Shown: positions 39,360 to 48,141 of the stretch, in pieces | How positions within the stretch are numbered: the first letter of the stretch is position 1 | Layout: every line of letters starts with the position of its first letter | Assembly: GCA_003242685.1 (NCBI GenBank) | Contig: QGVD01000012.1 | Location: 1-64,000, forward strand | Length of the DNA: 64,000 nucleotides | DNA from: Pseudomonadota bacterium | Lineage (GTDB): Bacteria; Pseudomonadota; Gammaproteobacteria; Steroidobacterales; Steroidobacteraceae | Direction: 5' to 3' | Made by a program: the position numbers and the translations under genes | Notes under the pieces: generated by a model | Seen by the model: the letters and a program-made list of their open reading frames with translations, nothing else | Told to the model about the DNA's origin: nothing | The model's database searches: none

Positions 39360-40334
39360 ATGCGTATCCAGCCTGCGATTCTCACGGCACTGGCCGTCGC
39401 CCTGCTGGCAGTCGCTGGATGCGCCAGCACCCCCTCGGCGCCGTCCACGCCGAGTCCGCCGACGCCTTCCGGCTCGCCCGACTCGGGCAGTGCAGAAGGG
39501 GGCGGGAGCGAAACGACTTCGAGCTCGAGCGGCGGCAGCAGCCCGTCGACTCCGGGAAGCTCGTCATCCGAGGGTGGCTCGCCCGCTTCGGACGGTACTG
39601 CATCGACACCGGCGGGCGGCACCTCCACTTCGGATGGCGCGTCCGCCCCGGGAACGCCGTCGACGACTGGCACTTCGACGGGCGCCGGAAGCGCGGCGCC
39701 GAGGCTGCCCACTGGCGAGGCAGGAACTTCTGCGGGCAGCGCCGTGCCCTACGGTACGCCCGAACAGGACGCATCCGGCCAGGCCGGATCGTCCGGACAG
39801 GCTGGTCCCTCCGGACAGGCGGCGTCGCCGGGATCACAGACGGCGGGCGGCTCGGCGCAGCCGGGAGTCCCTCGGACTTCCGATCAGCGGCGCGCCGCGA
39901 TCGACCGGCGCCTCGAAGAGTCGCTCGATGCGCTCGACGCGGAGATCCGCAGGGAGCAGGAGCGAGTCGCGCGTGAACGCGACGCGCGAGCCGCGGCGGG
40001 CGGAACGGCACAGGAGGGCGAAGACGGCGAAGGCCAGGAGGGGCCGGGATCGGCCGGGACCGAGGTTCCGGCGACTGCTGGTACGAACGGACAGGAGCAG
40101 CAGGCTGCCCGACCGGGCGATCTGCGCTCCGACCGCCGTCAGACGACCGGGGGCGTGAGCGCCGGAGCGGGCGGAGAGTCCGGCTCGGCAGCTCAGGAGA
40201 TCCCGGACGGCAGCGACGACGACGTCATCGCCAGGAGGCTCCGTCGCGCCGCCGAGCAGGAGACCGATCCGGAGCTCAAGGAAAAGCTCTGGAAGGAGTA
40301 CATCGAGTACAAGAAGAACGTGCAGGGCAAGTAG
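39360..40334 (+). CDS. Low-complexity Ser/Gly/Thr/Pro-rich lipoprotein
   Basis: This 324-residue protein has the signal peptide and lipobox LLAVAGC (Cys21). Residues 22-170 are almost entirely S, G, T, P and A, including short SGQAG-type repeats near 140-155. The C-terminal third is charged and helical (RRAAIDRRLEESLDALDAEIRREQERVARERD) and ends with a conserved-looking ETDPELKEKLWKEYIEYKK. It looks like an outer-membrane-anchored stalk carrying a helical tip. GAGGTG precedes the ATG. Composition drift makes family assignment unreliable. Confidence 0.75.
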   Translation: MRIQPAILTALAVALLAVAGCASTPSAPSTPSPPTPSGSPDSGSAEGGGSETTSSSSGGSSPSTPGSSSSEGGSPASDGTASTPAGGTSTSDGASAPGTPSTTGTSTGAGSAAPRLPTGEAGTSAGSAVPYGTPEQDASGQAGSSGQAGPSGQAASPGSQTAGGSAQPGVPRTSDQRRAAIDRRLEESLDALDAEIRREQERVARERDARAAAGGTAQEGEDGEGQEGPGSAGTEVPATAGTNGQEQQAARPGDLRSDRRQTTGGVSAGAGGESGSAAQEIPDGSDDDVIARRLRRAAEQETDPELKEKLWKEYIEYKKNVQGK

Positions 40335-40396
40335 ACCGTCAGCAGATGCCCGGCGGCCGCGCGGCCGGCGGGATCGGGAGACGAAAGGCGGACAAC

Positions 40397-41746
40397 ATGA
40401 TTCGGCGGGTACTCACCGGACTTCTCGGCGCGGCCGCTCTCGCTGCCCTGAGCGGCTGCATGACCAACGAAATCAAGCCGCTGGCGAAGGTCAACCCGAT
40501 CCAGGCGCAGACGCAGATCCCCGAGGAGGAGCTGCTCGACGTCGCCGTGCGGGTGTTCGATCCCGGAATTCCCGCCGAGATCGCCAACGACGAGGAAGAG
40601 CTCGCGAAGCGCCGCGTCTTCCCGGAGATCCGCCAGGCGGAATCGCGCTACATCGCGACGATGCTCCGCAGCACGCTCGAGTCATCGGGCCAGTGGGGCG
40701 CCGTCCGTGTGGTGCCCGACAGCGTCGAGTTCGTGGACGTGATCGTCGACGGCAAGATCGTCGAGTCCACGGGCGCGCGGCTCGAGCTGCTGGTGACGGT
40801 GAAGGATTCGACGGGACGCGTCTGGTTCGCGGACCGCAAGTACGAGAGCCCCGCCGACATCGGCTCGTACAAGACCGATGCCGCGCTCAGAGCGCGCGAT
40901 CCCTTCCAGAACGTCTATTCGCAGATCGCGAACGACATGGTCGTGGCGCGTGAGCAGCTCGCCTCCGCGGACCGGCGCGAGATCCGCCGCGTGACCGAGC
41001 TGCGCTTCGCGAGCGATCTCGCGCCGGCGGCCATGGAGGGATATCTCACGACCGGCGATCGCGGAATCCTCAAGGTGGCGCGGCTGCCCGCGGAGAACGA
41101 CCCGATCGCGACGCGCATCCAGCGTCTGCGCGAGCGCGACGCGGGTGTCATCGACACCGTCGACGGCTACTACGCGAACTTCGCGGAGCAGATGCGCGAT
41201 TCGTACGGCAACTGGCGGCGCTCGAGCTTCGAGGAGATCGAGAAGGAGCAGCGGCTGCGGCAGCAGGCGCGCACGCGCACGATCCTCGGAGCCGCGGCGG
41301 TGGTCGCCAGCGTGTTCGTGCCGGGGCAGTGCAATTACTACGACTACAACTGCCGGCGTATCGAGAACGCCGCGCGTACGGCCGGCGCCATCGGTGGTAC
41401 GGCCGCCGTGCTGTCGGGCCTGAAGAAGTTCGCCGATGCCAAGGTGCACGCCCAGACGGTCAAGGAGCTTTCCGAGAGCTTCGAGGCCGAGGTCGCGCCG
41501 CAGGTCGTCGACGTGGAGGGACGCACGCTGAGGCTCACGGGCACGGCGGAAGAACAGTACCGCGAATGGCGCAGGCTCCTGCACCAGCTCCATCTGGAAG
41601 AGACAGGCGGTGTGGCGGTCGTTCCGGCTCCGCTCGACGGGGCAACCGCGCCTGCGGAGGCCGATGCAGCAGTCGGGACCGGCAACGATGCGGCCACGGC
41701 GCCGGCGACGGCGTCCGGATCCGCCGCTTCTGAACCGTCCTCCTGA
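40397..41746 (+). CDS. Uncharacterised 449-residue lipoprotein of the kinase-VWA cluster
   Basis: The signal peptide ends in the lipobox ALSGC. The mature protein starts with a nucleotide-independent alpha/beta segment (about 35-175: LDVAVRVFDPGIPAE, LRSTLESSGQWGAVRVVPD, LLVTVKDSTGRVWFADRKYE). A helical region (about 180-300), a hydrophobic patch (TILGAAAVVASVFVPG) next to NYYDYNCRRIENAARTAG, and an Ala/Thr-rich tail follow. AAAGGCGG precedes the ATG at 40397. I do not recognise the family. The gene lies 8 bases upstream of the Ser/Thr kinase gene. Confidence 0.75.
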   Translation: MIRRVLTGLLGAAALAALSGCMTNEIKPLAKVNPIQAQTQIPEEELLDVAVRVFDPGIPAEIANDEEELAKRRVFPEIRQAESRYIATMLRSTLESSGQWGAVRVVPDSVEFVDVIVDGKIVESTGARLELLVTVKDSTGRVWFADRKYESPADIGSYKTDAALRARDPFQNVYSQIANDMVVAREQLASADRREIRRVTELRFASDLAPAAMEGYLTTGDRGILKVARLPAENDPIATRIQRLRERDAGVIDTVDGYYANFAEQMRDSYGNWRRSSFEEIEKEQRLRQQARTRTILGAAAVVASVFVPGQCNYYDYNCRRIENAARTAGAIGGTAAVLSGLKKFADAKVHAQTVKELSESFEAEVAPQVVDVEGRTLRLTGTAEEQYREWRRLLHQLHLEETGGVAVVPAPLDGATAPAEADAAVGTGNDAATAPATASGSAASEPSS

Positions 41747-41754
41747 AGTTGCGC

Positions 41755-44523
41755 ATGCTGAGCGTTGCAACGAATGGACGCGTCCTCTGTGGCCGCTACA
41801 CCCTGCTCGAGAAGCTGGGCGCCGGCGGTCAGGCCGAAGTGTGGCGCGCTCACGATGGAACCCGCGGTGTAGACATCGCGCTGAAGGTGCTCGATCTGGG
41901 GCACGCGCGCAGCGAGGCGGCGTGGCAGGCCCTGGAGCGTGAGCACGCGATCACGAGCCGGCTCGATCATCCGGCGATCCTCAAGGTCTACCCGCCGGAA
42001 CGCGACGGCGACATCGCCGTCCTGCCCATGGAGCTCGCCCTGGGCGGCGATCTGCGTCGTCTGCGCGGTGCCAGCTATCTCGACATCGTTCCGGTGCTCA
42101 TCGAGATCGCCGAGGCGCTCGAGCACGCGCACGAGCGGGGCGTCGTGCATCGCGATCTCAAGCCCTCGAACGTCCTGTTCGACTCGCGCGGCCGGGTGCG
42201 CGTCGCCGATTTCGGTGCCGCCGGCACCACCGCGCTCGGTGCGAGCATCGATCCGGCCAAGGGTACTCTCTCACCGTTCACGGCGAGCCCCGAGCAGCTG
42301 CGCGGCGAGCCTCCGGCACTGACGGACGACATCTACGGGCTCGGCGCGCTCGCCTACGAGCTGCTCTCCGGCTATCCGCCGCACTATCCGCGCTTCGAGC
42401 TCAAGCGCGTGCTCGAGGAGCCGGTCGCGCCGCTCAAGCCCGCGCAGCAGATTCCGCCGCTGCTCGAATCGCTCGTCATGCGCATGCTCGACAAGCAGGC
42501 GCACAAGCGGCCGCAGTCCATGCGCGAGGTGATCGACGAGCTCGACGCGGCGCTCAACGACACGCTCACCTTCGAATTCGACCCGGTCGTCGCGTCGCTC
42601 GGTGGCGCTTCCGCGGCCGTGCAGTCGCCGCCGACGCTGCATCCCGAGCCGCGCACCGAAACGTTCACGGTGGCACCGGCCATCGAGGAAGCGGCACCTG
42701 TCGCACGGCGTGCTCCCGCGCCGCCGCCGTCTCCGACGGCTGCCGCCATGGCGGCAGTCTCGGCGAAGTCCGCAGCCGCGCGGCAGCCCGTCATCACCGA
42801 CACGCCGGTTGCCGACGCGCGCCCGCGTGCTCCCGAAGTATCACCGCCGTCTGTCCAGGTGCCGAAGAAAGAACAGGCGCCGAAGAAAGAGGGGCGTGCG
42901 GAGCCGACGATCACTGCGACTCCCACGGTCCCGAGGAGCACGGAGAAGCAGCCGGTTCACGACTGGCGTGACATCAAGATCGAACGCGTGCCCGGCCTTC
43001 TCAAGGCGGAACGGGTGCGCACGCGCAACCGGCGCTGGCTCGCGCTCGCCGTGCTCGTCGCAGTGGCCGTCGCCGTGTTCGTGTGGCTGCCGCAGTTCGC
43101 GCCCCGCGATCTCGTCGCGCGGATTCCCTCGACCCTGTCCACGCTGACACCCACGCCGCCCGGTTCGCCGGCGCGCAGTGAAGGACCCGAGCGGATCGTC
43201 GGGCAGGCCGAGCAGCCCGAGGCGGCGGTAGCGCAGCCGCCGGTTGCCGGGTCGGCGAACGTGCAGCCGCCGTCTGCCGAAGGGGCGGCTGCGGACGGTG
43301 AGTCGCCGCCCGACTTCGAGGAGCTTCGCACGAAGTTCGAAGAGCGTCTGGCGGCGCTGGACAAGCGTGCCGCCGGGCGGTGGGGCGGGCGCGAGTTCGG
43401 TGACGCGCGCATCCGCGCCGCGGAAGCCGTGGGCGCTTTCGACGCGGGCAATCCAGCTCTCGCGAGCGAACGGATGAATCAGGCGCTGGCGCTGCTCGAC
43501 AAGGTGGAGTCGCGCGCGAACCAGGCGCTGGTCGCTCAGATCACCGCGGGCGAGCGCGCGCTCGACGCGGGCCAGTCCGCCGCTGCGGTTCAGGCCTTCG
43601 AGCTCGCGCTGCGCATCGATCCGCGCAGCACGCGCGCTCAGCGCGGATTGCGCCGCGCGCGCAATCTCGATCAGGTGCTGCCGCTCCTCGCGAGCGCGCA
43701 GAACGCGGAGAGTCAGAAGGACTTCGCGCGCGCCATTCAGGACTACAGCAAGGCACTGGAGCTCGATCCGGACAACGCTCGCGCGAAGGAAGGCCTCGCA
43801 CGCGCCAACTCCGCGTTCGGCGACGACGCGTATGCGAGCGCGGTCGGCGCGGGATTCGCAGCGCTCGGCGCGGGCAGGCTCGAGGAAGCGCAGGCGGCAT
43901 TCGAGAAGGCGCGCCGCATCCGTCCGAACGGGCGAGAGGCGGCGGACGGGCTCGCGCGTGTCGGCGCCGCGCTGCGCTCGAGGGGATTCGCCGCGAGCCG
44001 CCAGCGCGCGCTCGCGCTCGAGGCGGAAGAGCGCTGGGCCGAGGCCGTCAAGGAATACGAGGCCGTGCTGAAGGTCGATCCCACGCTCACCTTCGCGCAG
44101 CAGGGACGCGCGCGTGCAGCGGCGCGCGCGGAGCTCGATGCGCGTCTGCAGCAGCTCATCGACCGGCCCGAGCAGCTCGCCGCACCGGAAGTGCGCGAGG
44201 AAGCGCTGGCGCTCATCGAGCGCGCGCGGCAGCAGGAGCCTTTCGGCCCCGTTCTGCGCTCACAGGTCACGCGTCTCGAGATACTGCTGCCGGAGTTCGA
44301 CAAGCCCGTTCGGGTCGCGCTCGTCTCCGACAACGTCACGCACGTCTCGATTCAGCGGGTGGGTTCCTTCGGCACGTTCGCGCGCCGCGAGATCGAGCTC
44401 AAGCCCGGCAAGTACACTGTTGTAGGCACGCGCGTCGGTTATCGCGACGTCCGCCGCGACATCACGATCGCTCCCGGGCAGGACATCCAGACGATAAGCG
44501 TCAGCTGCGTGGAGCCGATCTGA
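41755..44523 (+). CDS. Transmembrane Ser/Thr protein kinase with TPR and PEGA-like extracytoplasmic part
   Basis: This 922-residue Hanks-type kinase has its kinase domain at 14-270: Gly loop GAGGQAEVW, Lys44 in ALKVL, HRDLKPSN (catalytic Asp134), DFG (152-154) and the activation-end motif SPEQ. A Pro/Ala-rich juxtamembrane linker (280-420) leads to one membrane helix (about 425-446). The extracytoplasmic region has another Pro-rich linker, TPR-like helices (about 540-800) and a PEGA-like end domain (about 850-920). The weak ribosome binding site before ATG 41755 suggests coupling to the gene 8 bases upstream. Its likely targets include the FHA-domain proteins encoded downstream and possibly the one at 21804. 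Confidence 0.92.
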   Translation: MLSVATNGRVLCGRYTLLEKLGAGGQAEVWRAHDGTRGVDIALKVLDLGHARSEAAWQALEREHAITSRLDHPAILKVYPPERDGDIAVLPMELALGGDLRRLRGASYLDIVPVLIEIAEALEHAHERGVVHRDLKPSNVLFDSRGRVRVADFGAAGTTALGASIDPAKGTLSPFTASPEQLRGEPPALTDDIYGLGALAYELLSGYPPHYPRFELKRVLEEPVAPLKPAQQIPPLLESLVMRMLDKQAHKRPQSMREVIDELDAALNDTLTFEFDPVVASLGGASAAVQSPPTLHPEPRTETFTVAPAIEEAAPVARRAPAPPPSPTAAAMAAVSAKSAAARQPVITDTPVADARPRAPEVSPPSVQVPKKEQAPKKEGRAEPTITATPTVPRSTEKQPVHDWRDIKIERVPGLLKAERVRTRNRRWLALAVLVAVAVAVFVWLPQFAPRDLVARIPSTLSTLTPTPPGSPARSEGPERIVGQAEQPEAAVAQPPVAGSANVQPPSAEGAAADGESPPDFEELRTKFEERLAALDKRAAGRWGGREFGDARIRAAEAVGAFDAGNPALASERMNQALALLDKVESRANQALVAQITAGERALDAGQSAAAVQAFELALRIDPRSTRAQRGLRRARNLDQVLPLLASAQNAESQKDFARAIQDYSKALELDPDNARAKEGLARANSAFGDDAYASAVGAGFAALGAGRLEEAQAAFEKARRIRPNGREAADGLARVGAALRSRGFAASRQRALALEAEERWAEAVKEYEAVLKVDPTLTFAQQGRARAAARAELDARLQQLIDRPEQLAAPEVREEALALIERARQQEPFGPVLRSQVTRLEILLPEFDKPVRVALVSDNVTHVSIQRVGSFGTFARREIELKPGKYTVVGTRVGYRDVRRDITIAPGQDIQTISVSCVEPI

Positions 44524-44536
44524 CGAACGAGCCCAC

Positions 44537-47008
44537 ATGAACGATGCGGCGATAACGAGGCCGAACACCTACGCGCAGATCCGCATCCGGGAGCCGGCAG
44601 GCGAACGCACATTCGGCGCCGAGCTGACGATCGGCGGCGAAGGCGCGCAGGTGGTCGTTCCCGGAGCGCCTGCCGGCGAGGCAGTGACCGTCGTACGGCG
44701 CGACGGCGTGTGGACGATCGAGCCGGCGCCCGGCGCCGCCGTGCGCGTGAACGGACGTCCGCTCACCGAGCGTGAGGCTCTGCGCCGCGGCGACGTCCTC
44801 TCCGTCGGAGAGGCGCAGGTCGTGGTGAACACACTGACGCGGACGCTCCTGCGTCTCGACGTCGTGCACCTGGTGGGAAACGCCACCATCCCGCCGGTCG
44901 GTGCGGTCGTTGCGCTGCCTTCCGATCGCGAAGACGACGATCTCGAGATCCGCATCGCGCCGATCGCGCCGGGCGCGGCGGCGGCTCCCGAAGCGCCCGA
45001 GATGCCCTCCGTGCCGCTCGTTGCGCGCACGGGAGCGGTCGCGTATCGCCGCTGGATCGCGCTCGGATCGGCGGTGCTGCTGCTCCTCGCGGCCCTGCTC
45101 CTCATGTCGTCGCTCGAGCCCGTCGCTCTCGATCTCGATCCTGCGGATGCGCGCGTGAGCACGCCGGGAACGCTGGTGTCGCTCCGGCTCGGCGAACGGG
45201 TGTTCGTCCTGCCCGGTGAGCACGAGCTGCGGGCCGAGCGCGAGGGTTATCGGCCCGCGACGACGCGCGTGCAGGTCGTCCCGGGTGGCGAGACGACCGC
45301 GCGCCTGCGTCTCGCGAAGCTGCCCGGAATACTCGAGGTCGATACCGGAGGCATCGAAGCGACGGCGTCGGTCGACGGCGTCGAGATCGGCCGGGTGCCG
45401 GGAGAGATCGAGGTCGCCGCCGGCACGCACACGATCACGCTGAGCGCGCCGCGTCATCTGGATTTCGCGACGCGAATCGAGATCGAGGGCGGCGGTGCGC
45501 GACAGCGCCTCGAAGCGAAGCTGCAGCCGGACTGGGGCACGGTGCGGATCACCGCGGAGCCGCCGAACGCGCGTGTCAGCATCGACGGGGAGGAGCGCGG
45601 CACGGTGCCTGCCGTTCTGGAGGTCGAGTCCGGGGTGCGCCGCGTTGAGCTCAGCGCCCCGGGACACAAGACCTGGGTGAGCAGCATCGTCGTCAAGGCG
45701 GGGGAGACGCTCGAGATCGGTCCCGTGACGCTCGGCCAGCCCGACGCGCGCGTCACGGTGCGCTCGACGCCCGCCGGCGCGGATGTCGCCGTCGCGGGAG
45801 CCTATCGCGGACGCACGCCACTCACGCTGGAGCTGCCGTCGGGAATGTCGCACGACATCGTCGTCACGCTGGCCGGCCATCAGAGCTGGCACCGCACCGT
45901 GCGTGCCGAGCCGGGTGCCCGTACGACGCTCGATGCACGCCTCGAGCCCGTGCTCGCGAAGGTCATCATCGAAGGCGCACCCGAGGACGCGCAGCTCTTC
46001 GTCGATGGCGCGCCGCGCGGCCGCACACCCACCACGCTCGAGCTCACGACCGCCGAGCATCGCATCGAGATACGCAAGGAAGGGTATCTGCCCTTCGAGA
46101 CTCGAGTGACCCCCGCGGAGGGTCTCGAGCGCAGGGTTTCCTACAAGCTCACGTCCTCGGACCGCGCGCAGGCGCTGCTCGAATCGGCTCCCGTGATCCA
46201 TACGAAGGGCGGTTACGCGCTGCGGCTCGTTCCGCCGGGAACGTTCATGATGGGCAGCGAGCGGCGCGAGCAGGGCCGGCGGCCGAACGAGGTGCATCGG
46301 CAGGTGACGCTGAAGCGGCCGTTCTACATCGGCGTCACGGAAGTGACGAACGCGCAGTTCCGCGCGTTCCGCCCCGGGCACATGTCGGGTTACGTCGGCA
46401 AGAACACGCTCGATCTCGACGCGCAGCCGGTCGTGCGGGTGAGCTGGGACGATGCCGCCGCCTACTGCAACTGGCTGTCGGAGCAGGAAGGACTGCCGCC
46501 CGCCTACGAGCTCGTCAACGGCAGGTACGTGCTGAAGCGCCCCGTCACCACCGGCTACCGGCTGCCCACCGAGGCCGAATGGGAGTACGCGGCTCGTTAC
46601 GTCGCGCCCGGCCGGCTGCGGCGCTTCTCCTGGGGAGACGAGCTGCCCGTAGTCGCCCAGGCCGGGAATCTCGGCGGCGCGGAAGCGGCGATGTTCCTCG
46701 ACGCGGCGCTCGACGGTTACAGCGACGAGTACGTGGTGACCGCGCCGGTCGGCAAGTTCCCGGCGAATCCCCTGGGACTGCACGACATGGGAGGCAACGT
46801 CTCCGAGTGGGTGAACGACTACTATCTCTCCTTCGTCGACGACAAGCCGGCTACGGATCCGCTCGGGCCCGAGGAGGGCACTCGGCACGTCGTGCGCGGT
46901 CCTAACTGGCGTACGGCCAACGTGGCCGACCTGCGGCTCGCCGCCCGCGACGGCGCGGACGCCGCGGATTACACCATCGGATTCCGTGTGGCCCGCTACG
47001 CGGAGTAG
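44537..47008 (+). CDS. FHA-like / transmembrane / five-PEGA / SUMF-fold protein
   Basis: This 823-residue bitopic protein has an N-terminal FHA-like domain (about 20-100; the phosphothreonine-binding residues look eroded), one membrane helix (about 171-193) and about five PEGA-type repeats (200-545; for example SIDGEERGTVP, VDGAPRGRTPTTLEL, EGYLPFETRV). It ends in a formylglycine-generating-enzyme/SUMF-like domain (555-823: PPGTFMMGSE, VTNAQFRAF, RLPTEAEWEYAAR, GNVSEWV). The two active-site cysteines of true FGE are absent from the C-terminal HVVRGPNWRTAN...GFRVARYAE region, so oxidase activity is unlikely. PEGA domains often bind surface polysaccharide or peptidoglycan. Confidence 0.88.
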   Translation: MNDAAITRPNTYAQIRIREPAGERTFGAELTIGGEGAQVVVPGAPAGEAVTVVRRDGVWTIEPAPGAAVRVNGRPLTEREALRRGDVLSVGEAQVVVNTLTRTLLRLDVVHLVGNATIPPVGAVVALPSDREDDDLEIRIAPIAPGAAAAPEAPEMPSVPLVARTGAVAYRRWIALGSAVLLLLAALLLMSSLEPVALDLDPADARVSTPGTLVSLRLGERVFVLPGEHELRAEREGYRPATTRVQVVPGGETTARLRLAKLPGILEVDTGGIEATASVDGVEIGRVPGEIEVAAGTHTITLSAPRHLDFATRIEIEGGGARQRLEAKLQPDWGTVRITAEPPNARVSIDGEERGTVPAVLEVESGVRRVELSAPGHKTWVSSIVVKAGETLEIGPVTLGQPDARVTVRSTPAGADVAVAGAYRGRTPLTLELPSGMSHDIVVTLAGHQSWHRTVRAEPGARTTLDARLEPVLAKVIIEGAPEDAQLFVDGAPRGRTPTTLELTTAEHRIEIRKEGYLPFETRVTPAEGLERRVSYKLTSSDRAQALLESAPVIHTKGGYALRLVPPGTFMMGSERREQGRRPNEVHRQVTLKRPFYIGVTEVTNAQFRAFRPGHMSGYVGKNTLDLDAQPVVRVSWDDAAAYCNWLSEQEGLPPAYELVNGRYVLKRPVTTGYRLPTEAEWEYAARYVAPGRLRRFSWGDELPVVAQAGNLGGAEAAMFLDAALDGYSDEYVVTAPVGKFPANPLGLHDMGGNVSEWVNDYYLSFVDDKPATDPLGPEEGTRHVVRGPNWRTANVADLRLAARDGADAADYTIGFRVARYAE

Positions 47009-47023
47009 CGCGAGGAGGACACC

Positions 47024-47206
47024 GTGCAACGCACCTGGCGGATGATCTGGGCGATGACCCTGCTGTCCCTGCTGGCCATCGGTACGACGCTGGTCACGCT
47101 GCGCGCAGTCGCGCAGACGGACGAGCAGATCACCGACGATCCCACGGTCGCACCCGACCCGCAGGAATCGGCGGACAACAACGTCAGTTTTCCGATCGAC
47201 ATCTAG
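47024..47206 (+). CDS. Small exported peptide, 60 residues
   Basis: It starts at a GTG with a perfect GAGGAGG eight bases upstream, 15 bases after the SUMF-type gene. The N-terminal 30 residues (QRTWRMIWAMTLLSLLAIGTTLVTLRAVAQ) form a signal peptide or membrane anchor. The remaining 30 are acidic (TDEQITDDPTVAPDPQESADNN). No family was recognised. Strong translation signals and position inside the cluster argue that it is real. It may be a small subunit of the adjacent membrane complex. Confidence 0.7.
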   Translation: MQRTWRMIWAMTLLSLLAIGTTLVTLRAVAQTDEQITDDPTVAPDPQESADNNVSFPIDI

Positions 47207-47233
47207 ACCACGCGGGATCCGGTCGGCGCCCGG

Positions 47234-47256
47234 CGGCCGCGCTTTCCGCGCGGCCG
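47234..47256 (+). other. Strong intra-operon hairpin
   Basis: CGGCCGCGC-tttcc-GCGCGGCCG is a perfect 9-bp stem in the 80-base gap before the TolQ-like gene. A related GC hairpin lies at about 40350-40370 earlier in the same cluster. These may be processing or attenuation points that set subunit stoichiometry. Confidence 0.45.
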
Positions 47257-47286
47257 GCAGGTGCGAGGAACCCTTCAGGAACGTGC

Positions 47287-48141
47287 ATGGCAACGACCCA
47301 ACCGGTACGCGCGGAAAGCGCTGAACACCCCGGCCGCACCCGGCTGCTGCCGACTCGCTCGAGCGAGTTCGTCTACAGCGTGTTCGCGCTCATCGTCTCG
47401 ATCATCGTCGTGCACGCGGTCTACGTGCTGCACGTGCGGCCGCAGGCGCAGGCGATCATGCAGCAGCAGCGCGCGGCGATGCTCGAGGATCCGAACTACG
47501 TCGCCGAGCGCTCGCTGTACGTGGTCCTCAAGGACTACGAGCAGGAAGCGGAGATCATCCTCATGCTGTGGGCGCTCGCGATCCTCGCCTTCCGCGCCCG
47601 CGAGCAGCGCCTCGAGCGGCGTGTGCTCGATGCGGATCCCCTGAAGCTCCCCGAGGGCATGAAGATCCTGCCCGAGGACACGCGCGAGTACGCGCGCCTC
47701 ATCGAGGCCCTGCCGCCGCGCGAGCGCGAGTGCCTGGTGCCGCGCGCGCTGCTCGCCGCGCTGGCCCGCTTCGGCGCGACGCGCAACGTGCAGGACGTCT
47801 CGGCCGTGGCGCACGGCGTGTGTCAGTCGGAAGCCGACCGTCTCGATTCGGAGCTGTCGATGCTGCGCTACATCGCGTGGGCGATCCCGGCCATCGGCTT
47901 CATCGGAACCGTGCGCGGCATCGGCGATGCGCTCTCGCAGGCCCACAAGGCGGTCGGCGGCGACATTTCCGGAGTCACGGAAGGACTGGGCGTGGCGTTC
48001 AACTCGACGCTGGTCGCCCTGCTGCTCTCCATTCTGCTCATGTTCATGCTGCAGGCGCTGCAGCGGACACAGGAGCGGCTGGTGCTCGACGCGGAGACGT
48101 ATCTCGACCAGCGGGTCATCCGGAACATGCAGGCGCGATGA
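47287..48141 (+). CDS. MotA/TolQ/ExbB-type proton-channel family protein
   Basis: This 284-residue membrane protein has helices at about 29-49, 88-104, 193-213 and 232-256. The family core is in the last two: AIPAIGFIGTVRGIGDALSQA, matching the FGTVWGI motif of TolQ/ExbB, and VTEGLGVAFNSTLVALLLSILLMF, corresponding to the TolQ/ExbB third-helix region with its Ser/Thr. The large loop between helices 2 and 3 is cytoplasmic, as in the family. No classical exbD/tolR/motB gene follows; instead two VWA proteins with a TolR-like N-terminal helix do. It is translationally coupled (ATGA) to the next gene. Confidence 0.88.
   Translation: MATTQPVRAESAEHPGRTRLLPTRSSEFVYSVFALIVSIIVVHAVYVLHVRPQAQAIMQQQRAAMLEDPNYVAERSLYVVLKDYEQEAEIILMLWALAILAFRAREQRLERRVLDADPLKLPEGMKILPEDTREYARLIEALPPRERECLVPRALLAALARFGATRNVQDVSAVAHGVCQSEADRLDSELSMLRYIAWAIPAIGFIGTVRGIGDALSQAHKAVGGDISGVTEGLGVAFNSTLVALLLSILLMFMLQALQRTQERLVLDAETYLDQRVIRNMQAR

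Noticed and set aside
40348..40372. GC-rich hairpin between two lipoprotein genes as a terminator
   Set aside because: There is no U-tract and the operon continues on the same strand with short gaps, so termination is unlikely; it may only be an RNA stability element.
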